Assembly (NCBI GenBank): GCA_027485815.1
Contig: JAIXQE010000014.1
Span: 1 to 57,149, forward strand
Direction of reading: 5' to 3'
DNA length: 57,149 nt
Source of the DNA: Opitutaceae bacterium
GTDB lineage: Bacteria; Verrucomicrobiota; Verrucomicrobiia; Opitutales; Opitutaceae
In this document: piece by piece, positions 33,216-41,885 of the stretch
How positions within the stretch are numbered: the stretch's first letter is position 1
Layout: every line of letters begins with the position of its first letter
Notes under the pieces: model-generated
What the model saw: only the letters and a program-made list of their open reading frames with translations
What the model was told of the DNA's origin: nothing
Database searches by the model: none
Made by a program: the position numbers and the translations under genes

Positions 33216-35792
33216 GTGAATCGCCTCCTTCCCGCCCCCTCCGCTCCGGCCCGGCCGGCTTTCCTCCGGTGGGCGGGGCTGGTGCTCGGGTGGTCCGTGC
33301 TCCTCGTCGGGGTCCGCGGCGCCGAACTGGCTTCCGCGCGGGACCGGTTGCTCGGCGGGGGGTACGCCGAGGTCATCCGCGAGGCCCAGGCCGAGCTCCG
33401 CTCGGGCGCGGGCAACACCGAGTGGTCGCTGCTCCTCATCCGCGCGCTGCTGCTCACCGGCCGGGTGGCGGAGGCCGACGCCGCGCTGCAGGAGGCGATG
33501 GGGCGCGACGCCCGCAGCCTGCGGCTTCGCTGGCTCGGGCGCGACGTCGCCTTTGCCAACGGGCGGCCGGAGGAGGCCCAGGCCCGCCTCGAGGAGGTCC
33601 GCCAGGCCGTGCGCAACAGCCCCTGGATGTACCGTTCGCCGCCGGACCTCGTTGTCTTCGGCCGTGCCGCCCTCCTGCTGGGCGCCGATCCCAAGGAGGT
33701 CCTCGAGAAGGTCTACGCCACCGCCCAGAAGGCCGACCCGCGCCTCCGCGACGTCTACCTCGCCCGCGGCGAGCTCGCCCTCGAGAAGCACGACTACGCC
33801 CTGGCCGCCCGGGCGTTCGAGGAGGGGCTCAAGCAGCTGCCCGACGATGCCGACCTCCACGCCGGCCGCGCCCGCGCCTACTCCGAGAGTGACCGCAAGG
33901 TCGCGCAGGCCGCCCTCGCCGCCGCCCTCGAGCGCAACCCGCGGCACGTCCCCGCGCTCCTGCAGACCGTGGATAATCACCTTTCCGCCGAGGCCTACGC
34001 CGAGGCCGAGCAGGGCATCGCCGCGGTGCTCGACATCCACCCCGGGCAGCCGGAGGCGTGGGCGTATCGCGCGGTCCTCGCCCACCTCCGGAACGACCCC
34101 GTGGCCGAGCAGTTCGCCCGCGCCAAGGCGCTCACCGCGTGGCCGGGCAATCCCCGCGTCGACTCGCTCATCGGCGAGGAGTTGTCCGCCAAGTACCGCT
34201 TCGCCGAGGGCGCGGCCTACCAGCGCAAGGCCCTCGCCGCCGACCCCGAGCACCTGCCGGCCAAGGCGCGCCTCGCCAGCGACCTCCTCCGCTTGGGCGA
34301 GCACGCCGAGGGCTGGGCCCTCGCGCAGGCCGTCCACGAGCGGGACCAGTACGACGTCGAGGCCTTCAACCTGGTGACCCTCCGCGAGACGATGGACAAG
34401 TACGCCACCCTCGCGAACGACGATTTCGTGGTCCGGATGGCCGCCCCGGAGGTCGCCGTCTATGGCCCGCGGGTGGTCGCGCTGCTGCGGCGGGCGCACG
34501 ACACCCTCGCGGCCAAGTACGGCGCGGAACTGCAGCGGCCCACGCACATCGAGATCTTCGCGGATCCGCGGGACTTCGCGGTCCGCACCTTCGGCCTGCC
34601 CGACGTCGCGGGTTTCCTGGGCGTCTGCTTCGGCCGGGTGGTCACCGCCAACAGCCCCGCCAGCAGCACCTCGCCCACGAACTGGGAGGCCGTCCTCTGG
34701 CACGAGTTCTGCCACGTCGTCACCCTGCAGCTCACCCGCAACCGGATGCCGCGCTGGCTGAGCGAGGGCATCTCGGTCTACGAGGAGCGTCAGGCGAACC
34801 CCGCGTGGGGGCAGCGGATCAACCCCGCCTACCGCGAGATGATCTTGGGCGACGACCTGGTCCCCGTGGGCCGGCTGAGCGCCGCCTTCCTCGCGCCGAA
34901 ATCCTCCCGGCACCTGCAGTTTGCCTACCTGCAGTCGTCGCTGGTGGTGGAGTACCTGGTCGCGCGCCACGGCCTCGACGCGCTGCGCGCGATCCTGCAG
35001 GACCTGCGCGACGGCGTGGAGATCAACGCCGCGCTCGCGCGCCGCACGGTGCCGTTGGAGCAGCTCGAACCGGCCTTCGCCGCCTACGCGCGGGAGCAGG
35101 CGGAGCGGCTCGCGCCGGGCCTGGGGTGGGAACGCCCGGAGGCCGCCGTCTTCCTCGAGGAGGGCGCCACCGAGTTCGCGGCGTGGGAGCGCCGGCAGCC
35201 GGACAATTACTGGGTGCTGCGGGCCAAGGCCCAGCGCCTCGCGGCCGCGCAGGACTGGGCCGGGGCCGTGGTGCCGCTGCGGCGGCTGGTGGAGTTGTAC
35301 CCCCACCAGAAGGGGGAGGAAGCGGCGCACCGGCCGCTCGCCGCGGCGTTGCGGGCCCTCGGCGACACCGCGGGCGAACGGGAAGCCCTCCGCCGCTGGG
35401 CCGCGACGGACGACGAGGCGGTCGAGGCCTACCAGCGGCTGATGGAACTGGCCGCCGCCGACGGGGCGTGGCCCGAGGTGCGGGAGAACGCCGAGCGCAG
35501 CCTTGCGGTGAATCCCTTGGTGCCCGGCCCGTACCGGCAACTGGCGCGCGCGGCGGCGGCGCTGGGCGACGACTCGGCGGCGGTGGTCGCTTGGCGCACG
35601 CTGTTGCAGCTCGACGTCCCCGAGCGGGCCGAATTGCACCACGAGCTCGCCCGGGTGCTCCTGCGCCGCGGCGAGCGTGCCGCGGCGCGGCGCCACGTCC
35701 TGCTCGCGCTCGAGGAGACCCCGCGGTTCCGCGCCGCCCTCAGCCTGCTGCGCGAACTGGGCCCCGCGCCCGCCGGAGGGCTCGCGCCATGA
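33216..35792 (+). CDS. TPR protein with gluzincin-type (MA clan) peptidase domain
   Basis: This 858-residue exported protein starts at the GTG at 33216, immediately before a signal-like segment (about 17-36). An N-terminal array of TPRs (about 45-400) leads to a zinc-peptidase domain with HEFCH at 496-500 and the third ligand Glu517 (SEGISVYEE), followed by more TPRs (about 650-855). The HEXXH plus downstream glutamate is the MA-clan gluzincin arrangement. It is expected in the periplasm and to cleave peptides or proteins presented by the TPRs. It heads the block of ten end-to-end genes; its stop overlaps the next start (ATGA). Confidence 0.85.
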   Translation: MNRLLPAPSAPARPAFLRWAGLVLGWSVLLVGVRGAELASARDRLLGGGYAEVIREAQAELRSGAGNTEWSLLLIRALLLTGRVAEADAALQEAMGRDARSLRLRWLGRDVAFANGRPEEAQARLEEVRQAVRNSPWMYRSPPDLVVFGRAALLLGADPKEVLEKVYATAQKADPRLRDVYLARGELALEKHDYALAARAFEEGLKQLPDDADLHAGRARAYSESDRKVAQAALAAALERNPRHVPALLQTVDNHLSAEAYAEAEQGIAAVLDIHPGQPEAWAYRAVLAHLRNDPVAEQFARAKALTAWPGNPRVDSLIGEELSAKYRFAEGAAYQRKALAADPEHLPAKARLASDLLRLGEHAEGWALAQAVHERDQYDVEAFNLVTLRETMDKYATLANDDFVVRMAAPEVAVYGPRVVALLRRAHDTLAAKYGAELQRPTHIEIFADPRDFAVRTFGLPDVAGFLGVCFGRVVTANSPASSTSPTNWEAVLWHEFCHVVTLQLTRNRMPRWLSEGISVYEERQANPAWGQRINPAYREMILGDDLVPVGRLSAAFLAPKSSRHLQFAYLQSSLVVEYLVARHGLDALRAILQDLRDGVEINAALARRTVPLEQLEPAFAAYAREQAERLAPGLGWERPEAAVFLEEGATEFAAWERRQPDNYWVLRAKAQRLAAAQDWAGAVVPLRRLVELYPHQKGEEAAHRPLAAALRALGDTAGEREALRRWAATDDEAVEAYQRLMELAAADGAWPEVRENAERSLAVNPLVPGPYRQLARAAAALGDDSAAVVAWRTLLQLDVPERAELHHELARVLLRRGERAAARRHVLLALEETPRFRAALSLLRELGPAPAGGLAP

Positions 35793-36670
35793 CCCGGGCG
35801 CGCCGCTGGCTCCTCGGTTGCGCCGGCCTCGGCCTCGCCGGGCTGCTGCTCGCCCAGCGCTTCCCCGGCCGCGGCGGCTTCTGGAGCGAGGGCGGCGCGC
35901 GGGCCGACGTCCGCACCGCCCGCGAGGTCCCCTCGCATAGCACCGGGACGCCCGTTTGGGAGAATCCCCGCGGCTTTGAGACGGACGTATTCACCTTCAC
36001 CCGCGTCCGCTACGGGAGCAGCCGTTCCGGCTACGGGCGCCGCGGCGGCGGTTGGGCGACGGACCTGCCCGACAGCGACCTCAACCTGTCGTACCGGCTG
36101 CAGCAGATGACGTCGCTCAAGTGCAGCCCCGACGGCCGCATCCTCGAGCTCACCGACCCCGACCTCGCGTCCCACCCGTGGATCTACGTCGTCGAGCCGG
36201 GCGCGCTCCGCTTCACCGACGAGGAGGTCGTGATCCTGCGGAAGTTTCTCCTTAACGGCGGATTCCTGATGTTCGATGACTTCTGGGGCCAGTCCGCGTG
36301 GGACAACGTCGAGCGCGAGATGCGCCGCGTCTTCCCGGAGCGGGCCTTCGCCGAGCTGCCGCTCGACCACCCGATCTACAGCTGCGTCTTCCAGATCAAG
36401 GCCAAGGGTCAGGTCCCGAACGTCCGCACCGGGGAGGAGAGCCAGTACACCGGCATCACCTGGGAGCAGCACGATGGTGATTCGCGCACCGTGCACCACC
36501 GGGCGATCCACGACGACAAGGGCCGGATGATGGTGTTCGCGGCGCACAACACCGACAACGGCGACGGCTGGGAGCGCGAGGGTGAGTACGAATATTACTT
36601 CAAGAACTTCTCCGAGCGCGTCGCGTACCCCCTCGGCATCAACGTCGTGTTCTACGCGATGACCCACTGA
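35789..36670 (+). CDS. DUF4159 protein, first of a tandem pair
   Basis: The 293-residue protein has an N-terminal signal or anchor (about 8-22) and the DUF4159 core: DSDLNLSYRLQQMTSLKCSP, RFTDEEVVILRKFLLNGGFL and VYPLGIN-type C-terminal end. DUF4159 has a flavodoxin- or GATase-like fold, often beside MoxR operons; no catalytic role is established. A shared TAREV-SHSTGTP motif at about 40-52 occurs in both tandem copies. The ATG at 35789 overlaps the gluzincin stop, so coupling is expected. It is probably periplasmic. Confidence 0.85.
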   Translation: MTRARRWLLGCAGLGLAGLLLAQRFPGRGGFWSEGGARADVRTAREVPSHSTGTPVWENPRGFETDVFTFTRVRYGSSRSGYGRRGGGWATDLPDSDLNLSYRLQQMTSLKCSPDGRILELTDPDLASHPWIYVVEPGALRFTDEEVVILRKFLLNGGFLMFDDFWGQSAWDNVEREMRRVFPERAFAELPLDHPIYSCVFQIKAKGQVPNVRTGEESQYTGITWEQHDGDSRTVHHRAIHDDKGRMMVFAAHNTDNGDGWEREGEYEYYFKNFSERVAYPLGINVVFYAMTH

Positions 36671-36674
36671 GCCG

Positions 36675-37778
36675 ATGGCCGCCTCCGTCACCACGCTTCC
36701 CCCGGTCCGCCGCGCCCTGGCCGCCCTCGCCCTGCTGGGAGGCGGGCTGGCGCTTACCGGGGCGGGCCGCGGCCCCGCGTCCGGTGCCTGCGCACCCGGC
36801 GGGATCAGCGCGGTCGCCGCGCCGGCCGCGCCGGTTCCGGACCGGAATGCCGCGTTGCTGGCCCAGCCCGCGCCCGGCGGCCGCGGTCCCGTCCGTGCGC
36901 CGCGCTGGGGCAACGAGTCCGACGCCGGCTCCTCGTGGGTCCGCACCGAGGGGAGCGGGATGATCGACGAGAACTCGGTGCGCACCGCCCGCGAGGTGGA
37001 TTCGCACAGCACCGGCACCCCGGAGTGGAGCAACCCGGCGGGTTTCGAGAAGGACGTGTTCACCTTCGCCCGTGGCGTCTTCAAGGCCGGCCCGACCACC
37101 GCGCCCTCCCCGGTCTTCCACCGCGGCCGCAGCATCGGGTGGTGGGTGGATTTCCCGGACGCCGACCTCAACCTCTCCTACCGGCTCCAGCAGCTCACCT
37201 CGCTGCGCGCCGACCCGGACGGACGCGTCCTGCGCCTCACCGAGCCCGAACTGCACGACTACCCGTTCCTGTACCTCACGCATCCCGGCTACTCGATCCT
37301 CAACGACGCGGAGGTGGCCAGCCTGCGCAAGTACCTGCTCGCGGGCGGCGTGATCGCGATCGTCGACTTCTGGAACTCCATCGAGTGGAACGGCCTCGCC
37401 GCGCAGATGCGGCGCATCCTCCCGGAGCGCAACTGGACGGACCTGAGCATCGAGCATCCGCTGTTCCACTGCGTCTACGACCTGAAGGGTCCGCTGCAGG
37501 CGCTGCAGGTGCCGACGATGCAGTTCTGGAACCGCGCGCGGAACCCCGACGACCCCTCCGCGCCGCTGCAGATCGACCGCGGGCCCGACTCGGAGAAGCT
37601 CTCCGTGCGCGCCCTCCTCGACGACCGCGGCCGCATCATGGTGATCGCTTTCCACAACAGCGACCTCAGCGACGGCTGGGAACGCGAGGGGGAGAACGCC
37701 GACTACTTCGCGACCTTCTCGGAAAAGATCTCCTATCCCCTCGGCATCAACCTCATCTTCTACCTGATGACGCACTGA
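36675..37778 (+). CDS. DUF4159 protein, second of a tandem pair
   Basis: The 367-residue protein resembles its neighbour over the whole core: DADLNLSYRLQQLTSLRADP, EVASLRKYLLAGGVIAIVDF and YPLGINLIFYLMTH. A longer, Ala/Pro/Gly-rich leader (about 20-100) precedes the TAREVDSHSTGTPEW motif. A signal or anchor sequence is at about 12-30. It starts four nt after the first copy, which suggests gene duplication in place. The shared motif and closeness point to a heterodimer or paired function. Confidence 0.85.
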   Translation: MAASVTTLPPVRRALAALALLGGGLALTGAGRGPASGACAPGGISAVAAPAAPVPDRNAALLAQPAPGGRGPVRAPRWGNESDAGSSWVRTEGSGMIDENSVRTAREVDSHSTGTPEWSNPAGFEKDVFTFARGVFKAGPTTAPSPVFHRGRSIGWWVDFPDADLNLSYRLQQLTSLRADPDGRVLRLTEPELHDYPFLYLTHPGYSILNDAEVASLRKYLLAGGVIAIVDFWNSIEWNGLAAQMRRILPERNWTDLSIEHPLFHCVYDLKGPLQALQVPTMQFWNRARNPDDPSAPLQIDRGPDSEKLSVRALLDDRGRIMVIAFHNSDLSDGWEREGENADYFATFSEKISYPLGINLIFYLMTH

Positions 37779-37796
37779 GCGCGTCCCCCTCCCTTC

Positions 37797-38846
37797 ATGA
37801 GCATCCCCGCTGACCCCGCCCCGTCCGCTCCTCCTCCCGTCGCGGCTCCCGCCTCCGAGCGGGACGTCGCCGAGCGCCTGCTCGCCGGGCGGGGCCGCAT
37901 CGAGGCCGAGCTCGCCAAGGCAATCGTCGGCCAGCGGGAGGTGATCGAGCAGATCCTCCTCGCGCTCGTCGCCGGCGGGCACTGCCTCATCACCGGCGCC
38001 CCCGGCCTCGCCAAGACCCTCCTCGTCAAGTCCATCGCCCAGGTCTTTCACCTGCGCTTCTCCCGCATCCAGTTCACCCCGGACCTGATGCCGGCCGACA
38101 TCACCGGCACCGAGATCCTGCAGGACGACGGCGCGGGCGGCCGCCGGCTCACCTTCGTGCGGGGGCCGATCTTCGCCCACCTGGTGCTCGCCGACGAGAT
38201 CAACCGGACGCCCCCGAAGACGCAGGCCGCCCTGCTCGAGGCGATGCAGGAGCACCAGGTCACCGCCGCCGGGGTCCGCTATCCGCTGGAGGAACCGTTC
38301 TTCGTCCTCGCCACCCAGAATCCGATCGAGATGGAGGGCACGTACCCGCTGCCGGAGGCCCAGCTCGACCGCTTCATGTTCAACGTGGTGATGGACTACC
38401 TGCCCGCCGCCGACGAGGTGGAGGTGGTGCGGCGGACGACCGCCGGCCGACCGCCCGCGATTGAGCCGCTGTTCACCGGAGAAGACGTGCTGCGCTTCCA
38501 CGAGCTGGTGCGCCAAGTCCCCGTGGCGACCGAGATGGTGGAATTCGCGGTACGCCTCGCGGCGCTCTCCCGGCCGCGCCAGCCCGGCACCCCGGACTTC
38601 GTCAACGACTGGGTCGGCTGGGGCGCGGGCACGCGGGCGGCGCAGTTCCTCGTCCTCGGCGGCAAGGCCCGGGCGCTCCTCGCCGGCCGCGCGCACGTCA
38701 CACTCGATGACCTCGCCAGCCTCGCGCAGCCGGTCCTGCGGCACCGCATTTTGCTCAACTACCGCGCCGAGGCGGAGGGCATCCGCGTCGACGAGGTGAT
38801 CCGCCGGCTGGTCGAGCTGGCGCGGGGGGGCGCGGGCCGGACCTGA
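37797..38846 (+). CDS. MoxR-family AAA+ ATPase
   Basis: The 349-residue protein has Walker A GAPGLAKT (67-74), Walker B LVLADEINR (129-137), a sensor-1 LATQNPIEMEGTYPLPEAQ segment and the arginine-finger PEAQLDRF, all as in MoxR. MoxR proteins are chaperone-like ATPases that act with VWA proteins to mature or remodel complexes. It has a proline/alanine-rich leader of about 20 residues. It is cytoplasmic and sits between the DUF4159 pair and the DUF58 gene, the usual place. Confidence 0.95.
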   Translation: MSIPADPAPSAPPPVAAPASERDVAERLLAGRGRIEAELAKAIVGQREVIEQILLALVAGGHCLITGAPGLAKTLLVKSIAQVFHLRFSRIQFTPDLMPADITGTEILQDDGAGGRRLTFVRGPIFAHLVLADEINRTPPKTQAALLEAMQEHQVTAAGVRYPLEEPFFVLATQNPIEMEGTYPLPEAQLDRFMFNVVMDYLPAADEVEVVRRTTAGRPPAIEPLFTGEDVLRFHELVRQVPVATEMVEFAVRLAALSRPRQPGTPDFVNDWVGWGAGTRAAQFLVLGGKARALLAGRAHVTLDDLASLAQPVLRHRILLNYRAEAEGIRVDEVIRRLVELARGGAGRT

Positions 38847-38850
38847 TCCG

Positions 38851-39792
38851 ATGGCCACCCTCGCCGCCGCCCCGGGCGCGCTGATCGATCCGCGCGCGCT
38901 GATGACCATCCGCAGCCTCGAGCTGCGGGCGCGGGCGGTCGTCGAGGGTTTCTGGAGCGGGCTCCACCGCAGCCCGTACCACGGGTTCTCGGTGGAGTTC
39001 ACCGAGTACCGCCAGTACACCCCCGGGGACGACCCCCGCCACGTCGACTGGCGGGTCTTCGCGCGGTCGGACCGCTTCTACCTCCGCAAGTACGAGGACG
39101 AGACGAACCTGCGGGTGCACGTCCTCGCGGATCGCAGCCGCTCGATGGAGTACGGCTCCGCCGGGATCACCAAGGCGGCCTATGCGGCGACGCTCGCGGC
39201 CACGCTGGCCTACTTCCTCCATCAGCAGGGGGACGCGGTCGGGCTGACGACCTTCGACGAGCAGGTGCGCGACCACCTGCCGCCGCGCCACCGGGCGGGT
39301 CACCTGCGCCAGCTCCTGCACACGCTGGAACGGCCCGCGGCCGGGCGCGCCACGGACCTGTCGGCGCCCTTCCAGCATTTCTCCCGGCTCACCGCCAAGC
39401 GCGGCCTGGTGCTGGTGCTGTCGGATTTTCTCGCGCCGCTCGAACGGCTCGGGCGCGACCTGCTCACCCTCACCGCGGCGGGCCACGAGGTCGCGGCGTT
39501 CCGGGTGCTCGATCCCGCCGAGCCGGCGCTCGGGCTCGGCGGCCCGGCGCTGGTGGAAGATGTCGAGTCCGGGCGCACGGTGTACATCGATCCGGCGCAG
39601 GCGCGGGAGGGTTACGGGCGCCGGTTTGCCCAGCACCGGGAGGAACTCCGGGGCATCACGGCGCGCCTCGGAGTGATGTTGCACGAGGTGCGGACCGATG
39701 AACCGCTGGAGCTCGCCCTGTTCTCGTTCCTGCAGGCCCGTGCCCGCCGGGGCAGGCTGGTTCGGCGCGCGACCGGGGGAGGGAGCGGATGA
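38851..39792 (+). CDS. DUF58 domain protein
   Basis: The 313-residue protein has the DUF58 signature EYRQYTPGDDPRHVDWRVFA with the downstream RKYEDETNLRVHVLADRSRS, including a DRSRS MIDAS-like site as in VWA domains. DUF58 proteins are expected to bind the MoxR ATPase. There is no signal or strong membrane helix, so it is probably cytoplasmic. It lies four bases after moxR; its stop overlaps the next start (ATGA). Confidence 0.92.
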   Translation: MATLAAAPGALIDPRALMTIRSLELRARAVVEGFWSGLHRSPYHGFSVEFTEYRQYTPGDDPRHVDWRVFARSDRFYLRKYEDETNLRVHVLADRSRSMEYGSAGITKAAYAATLAATLAYFLHQQGDAVGLTTFDEQVRDHLPPRHRAGHLRQLLHTLERPAAGRATDLSAPFQHFSRLTAKRGLVLVLSDFLAPLERLGRDLLTLTAAGHEVAAFRVLDPAEPALGLGGPALVEDVESGRTVYIDPAQAREGYGRRFAQHREELRGITARLGVMLHEVRTDEPLELALFSFLQARARRGRLVRRATGGGSG

Positions 39793-41885
39793 ACTTCCTC
39801 ACGCCGCTTTTCCTCCTCGGTGCCCTCGCGGTGGCGGGGCCGATCCTGTACCACCTCGTGCGGCGCGCCACGCGCGAGCGCGTGCGCTTCAGCTCGCTGC
39901 TCTTCCTTGAGCCCAGTCCGCCTCGCGTGTCCCAGCGCCACCGCGTCGAGCACTGGCTGCTCCTGCTGCTGCGGTGCCTCGCCCTGCTCGTGCTCGCCCT
40001 CGGGTTCGCGCGTCCGTTCCTGCCGCAGTCCCCGGCCGTCGATCCCACCGCGAATCCGCCCCGCCGCATCGTGGTGCTGCTCGACCGCAGCGCCAGCATG
40101 CGCCGGGAGGGCCTCTGGGAGGACGCCCGCGCCCGCGTCCGCACCCTGCTCGCGCAGGCCGCGCCTGAGGATCAGGTCGCGCTGGTGGCCTTCGACCGCT
40201 CCGTCGAGACGCTGCTCGATTTCCGGGCGTGGAACCAGGCGGCCCCCGGCGAACGACGCGCGCTGGCCGAGGGTCGCGTCGCGGGCCTCGAGCCGGGTTG
40301 GGCGGGCACCCAGCTGGGACGGGCGCTCGCCTTTGCCGCGGAATTGCTGGCCGAGGACGAGCCGGGCCGCGCGCCCGGTCCCCGCCAGATCGTTCTGGTC
40401 AGCGATCTGCAGGAAGGCAGCCGCCTCGAGTCCCTGCAGGCCTTCGAGTGGCCGCGGGGCGTGGAGCTGCGGCTCGAGCCCGTGGCACCGCGGACCACCA
40501 CCAATGCCGGGCTGCAACTGCTGACCGAGTCCGCCGACGCCGCCCGGGCCCCGGAGGCCAAGGTGCGGGTCCGGGTTTCGAATGCGGCGGGCTCCCGGCA
40601 GGAGCGGTTTGCCCTCACGTGGCGGCGGCCGGGCGCCACGCCGGGCGCGGAGGGCGCCGCGGTGGGTGAGGCGGTGGAGGCGTACGTGCCCCCGGGGCAG
40701 ACCCGCACCCTGGCGCTCACGCGTCCGGCCGGGGCCACCGGGGACGAGCGCTTGGTCCTCTCCGGGGATGAGGACCCCTTCGACAACACGATCTACTGGA
40801 TCGCGCCGGTGCCGGAGCGGCCGCGGGTGCTCTGGGTGGGCGCCGAGCCGGCCACGGACCCGGCGCAGCCGCTCTTCTTCCTGCGGCGCGCGTTCGCCGA
40901 GACCCCGCGGGTGGCGGTGCAGGTCGAGACGCGCCCGCCCGCGGTGCCGCTGGCGGCCGCCGACCTCGCCGCCGCCCGCCTCACCTTTGTCTCCACCCTC
41001 GCCGGCAACGAGGAGGCCCTGCGCGGGACGATCGCGGACGGCGGCACCGTGGTGGTGCTGCTGCGCGGCGACGGGGCCGCGGAGGGCGAAGCGCTGGGCC
41101 GGCTGGCCGGAACCCCCGCGGTGCCGCTCCGCGAATCCCGCGCCGACCGTCCCGCGCACTGGGCCGAGGTGGACTTCGGCCACCCGTTGCTGGCGCCGTT
41201 CGCGGACGCCCGCTTCAGCGACTTCAGCCGCATCCGCGTCTGGCGCCACCGCGAGCTTGATCCGGCAGCGCTGCCGGGCGCCCGCGTGCTGGTCCGTCTC
41301 GATTCGGGGCATCCGCTGCTCCTCGAGCTCCCGCGCGGCCGCGGCCGCCTGCTGGTGTGGACCAGCGGCTGGCATCCGGCGGACAGCCAGCTCGCCCTCT
41401 CCTCGAAGTTTGTCCCCCTCCTGTGGTCCCTGCTCGAGGCGGCCGGGGGAACCGGCGCCTTCAACGCCCAGGTGCTGGTCGGGGATCCGGTCGCGTTGCC
41501 CGCCGCCCAAGCCGCGGGGCCGGTGCGCGATCCCGGCGGGGAGACCGTCGCGGTGACGCCGGGTCAGCCGTTCCGCGGGGCGGTCGCGCCCGGCATCTAC
41601 GCTGTCGGCTCCGGCCCTGGAGCGCTGCGCCTCGCCGTTAACCTCGATCCCGCGGAGAGCCGCACGACGCCGCTCGGCGCGGATGAACTCGAGCGCCTCG
41701 GCGTTCCCGTCACCCGCGCCAGCGTCGCATCCCCCGCACCGGTCTCCCCCGCGACGCTCCTCGGCGCCGAGGCGGAGGGCCGGCAGCAGCTCTGGCGGTG
41801 GCTCGTCGCCGCCGCGCTGCTAGTCCTGCTGGCCGAAACCTTCCTCGCCGGCCGGGCGATCCGCCCGGCGGCCTCTTCCCCATGA
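39789..41885 (+). CDS. BatA-like VWA domain membrane protein
   Basis: The 698-residue protein begins NFLTPLFLLGALAVAGPILYHL, the BatA-type N-terminal helix with LVRRATRERVRFSSLLFLEP after it. A second helix is at about 55-75, then a VWA domain with the MIDAS start VVLLDRSASM and QIVLVSDLQEG. Further beta-rich parts follow, and a C-terminal helix ends LLAETFLAGRA. It should hold its VWA domain in the envelope for contact with the MoxR/DUF58 proteins. It is overlapped by the genes on both sides (ATGA at both ends). Confidence 0.88.
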   Translation: MNFLTPLFLLGALAVAGPILYHLVRRATRERVRFSSLLFLEPSPPRVSQRHRVEHWLLLLLRCLALLVLALGFARPFLPQSPAVDPTANPPRRIVVLLDRSASMRREGLWEDARARVRTLLAQAAPEDQVALVAFDRSVETLLDFRAWNQAAPGERRALAEGRVAGLEPGWAGTQLGRALAFAAELLAEDEPGRAPGPRQIVLVSDLQEGSRLESLQAFEWPRGVELRLEPVAPRTTTNAGLQLLTESADAARAPEAKVRVRVSNAAGSRQERFALTWRRPGATPGAEGAAVGEAVEAYVPPGQTRTLALTRPAGATGDERLVLSGDEDPFDNTIYWIAPVPERPRVLWVGAEPATDPAQPLFFLRRAFAETPRVAVQVETRPPAVPLAAADLAAARLTFVSTLAGNEEALRGTIADGGTVVVLLRGDGAAEGEALGRLAGTPAVPLRESRADRPAHWAEVDFGHPLLAPFADARFSDFSRIRVWRHRELDPAALPGARVLVRLDSGHPLLLELPRGRGRLLVWTSGWHPADSQLALSSKFVPLLWSLLEAAGGTGAFNAQVLVGDPVALPAAQAAGPVRDPGGETVAVTPGQPFRGAVAPGIYAVGSGPGALRLAVNLDPAESRTTPLGADELERLGVPVTRASVASPAPVSPATLLGAEAEGRQQLWRWLVAAALLVLLAETFLAGRAIRPAASSP

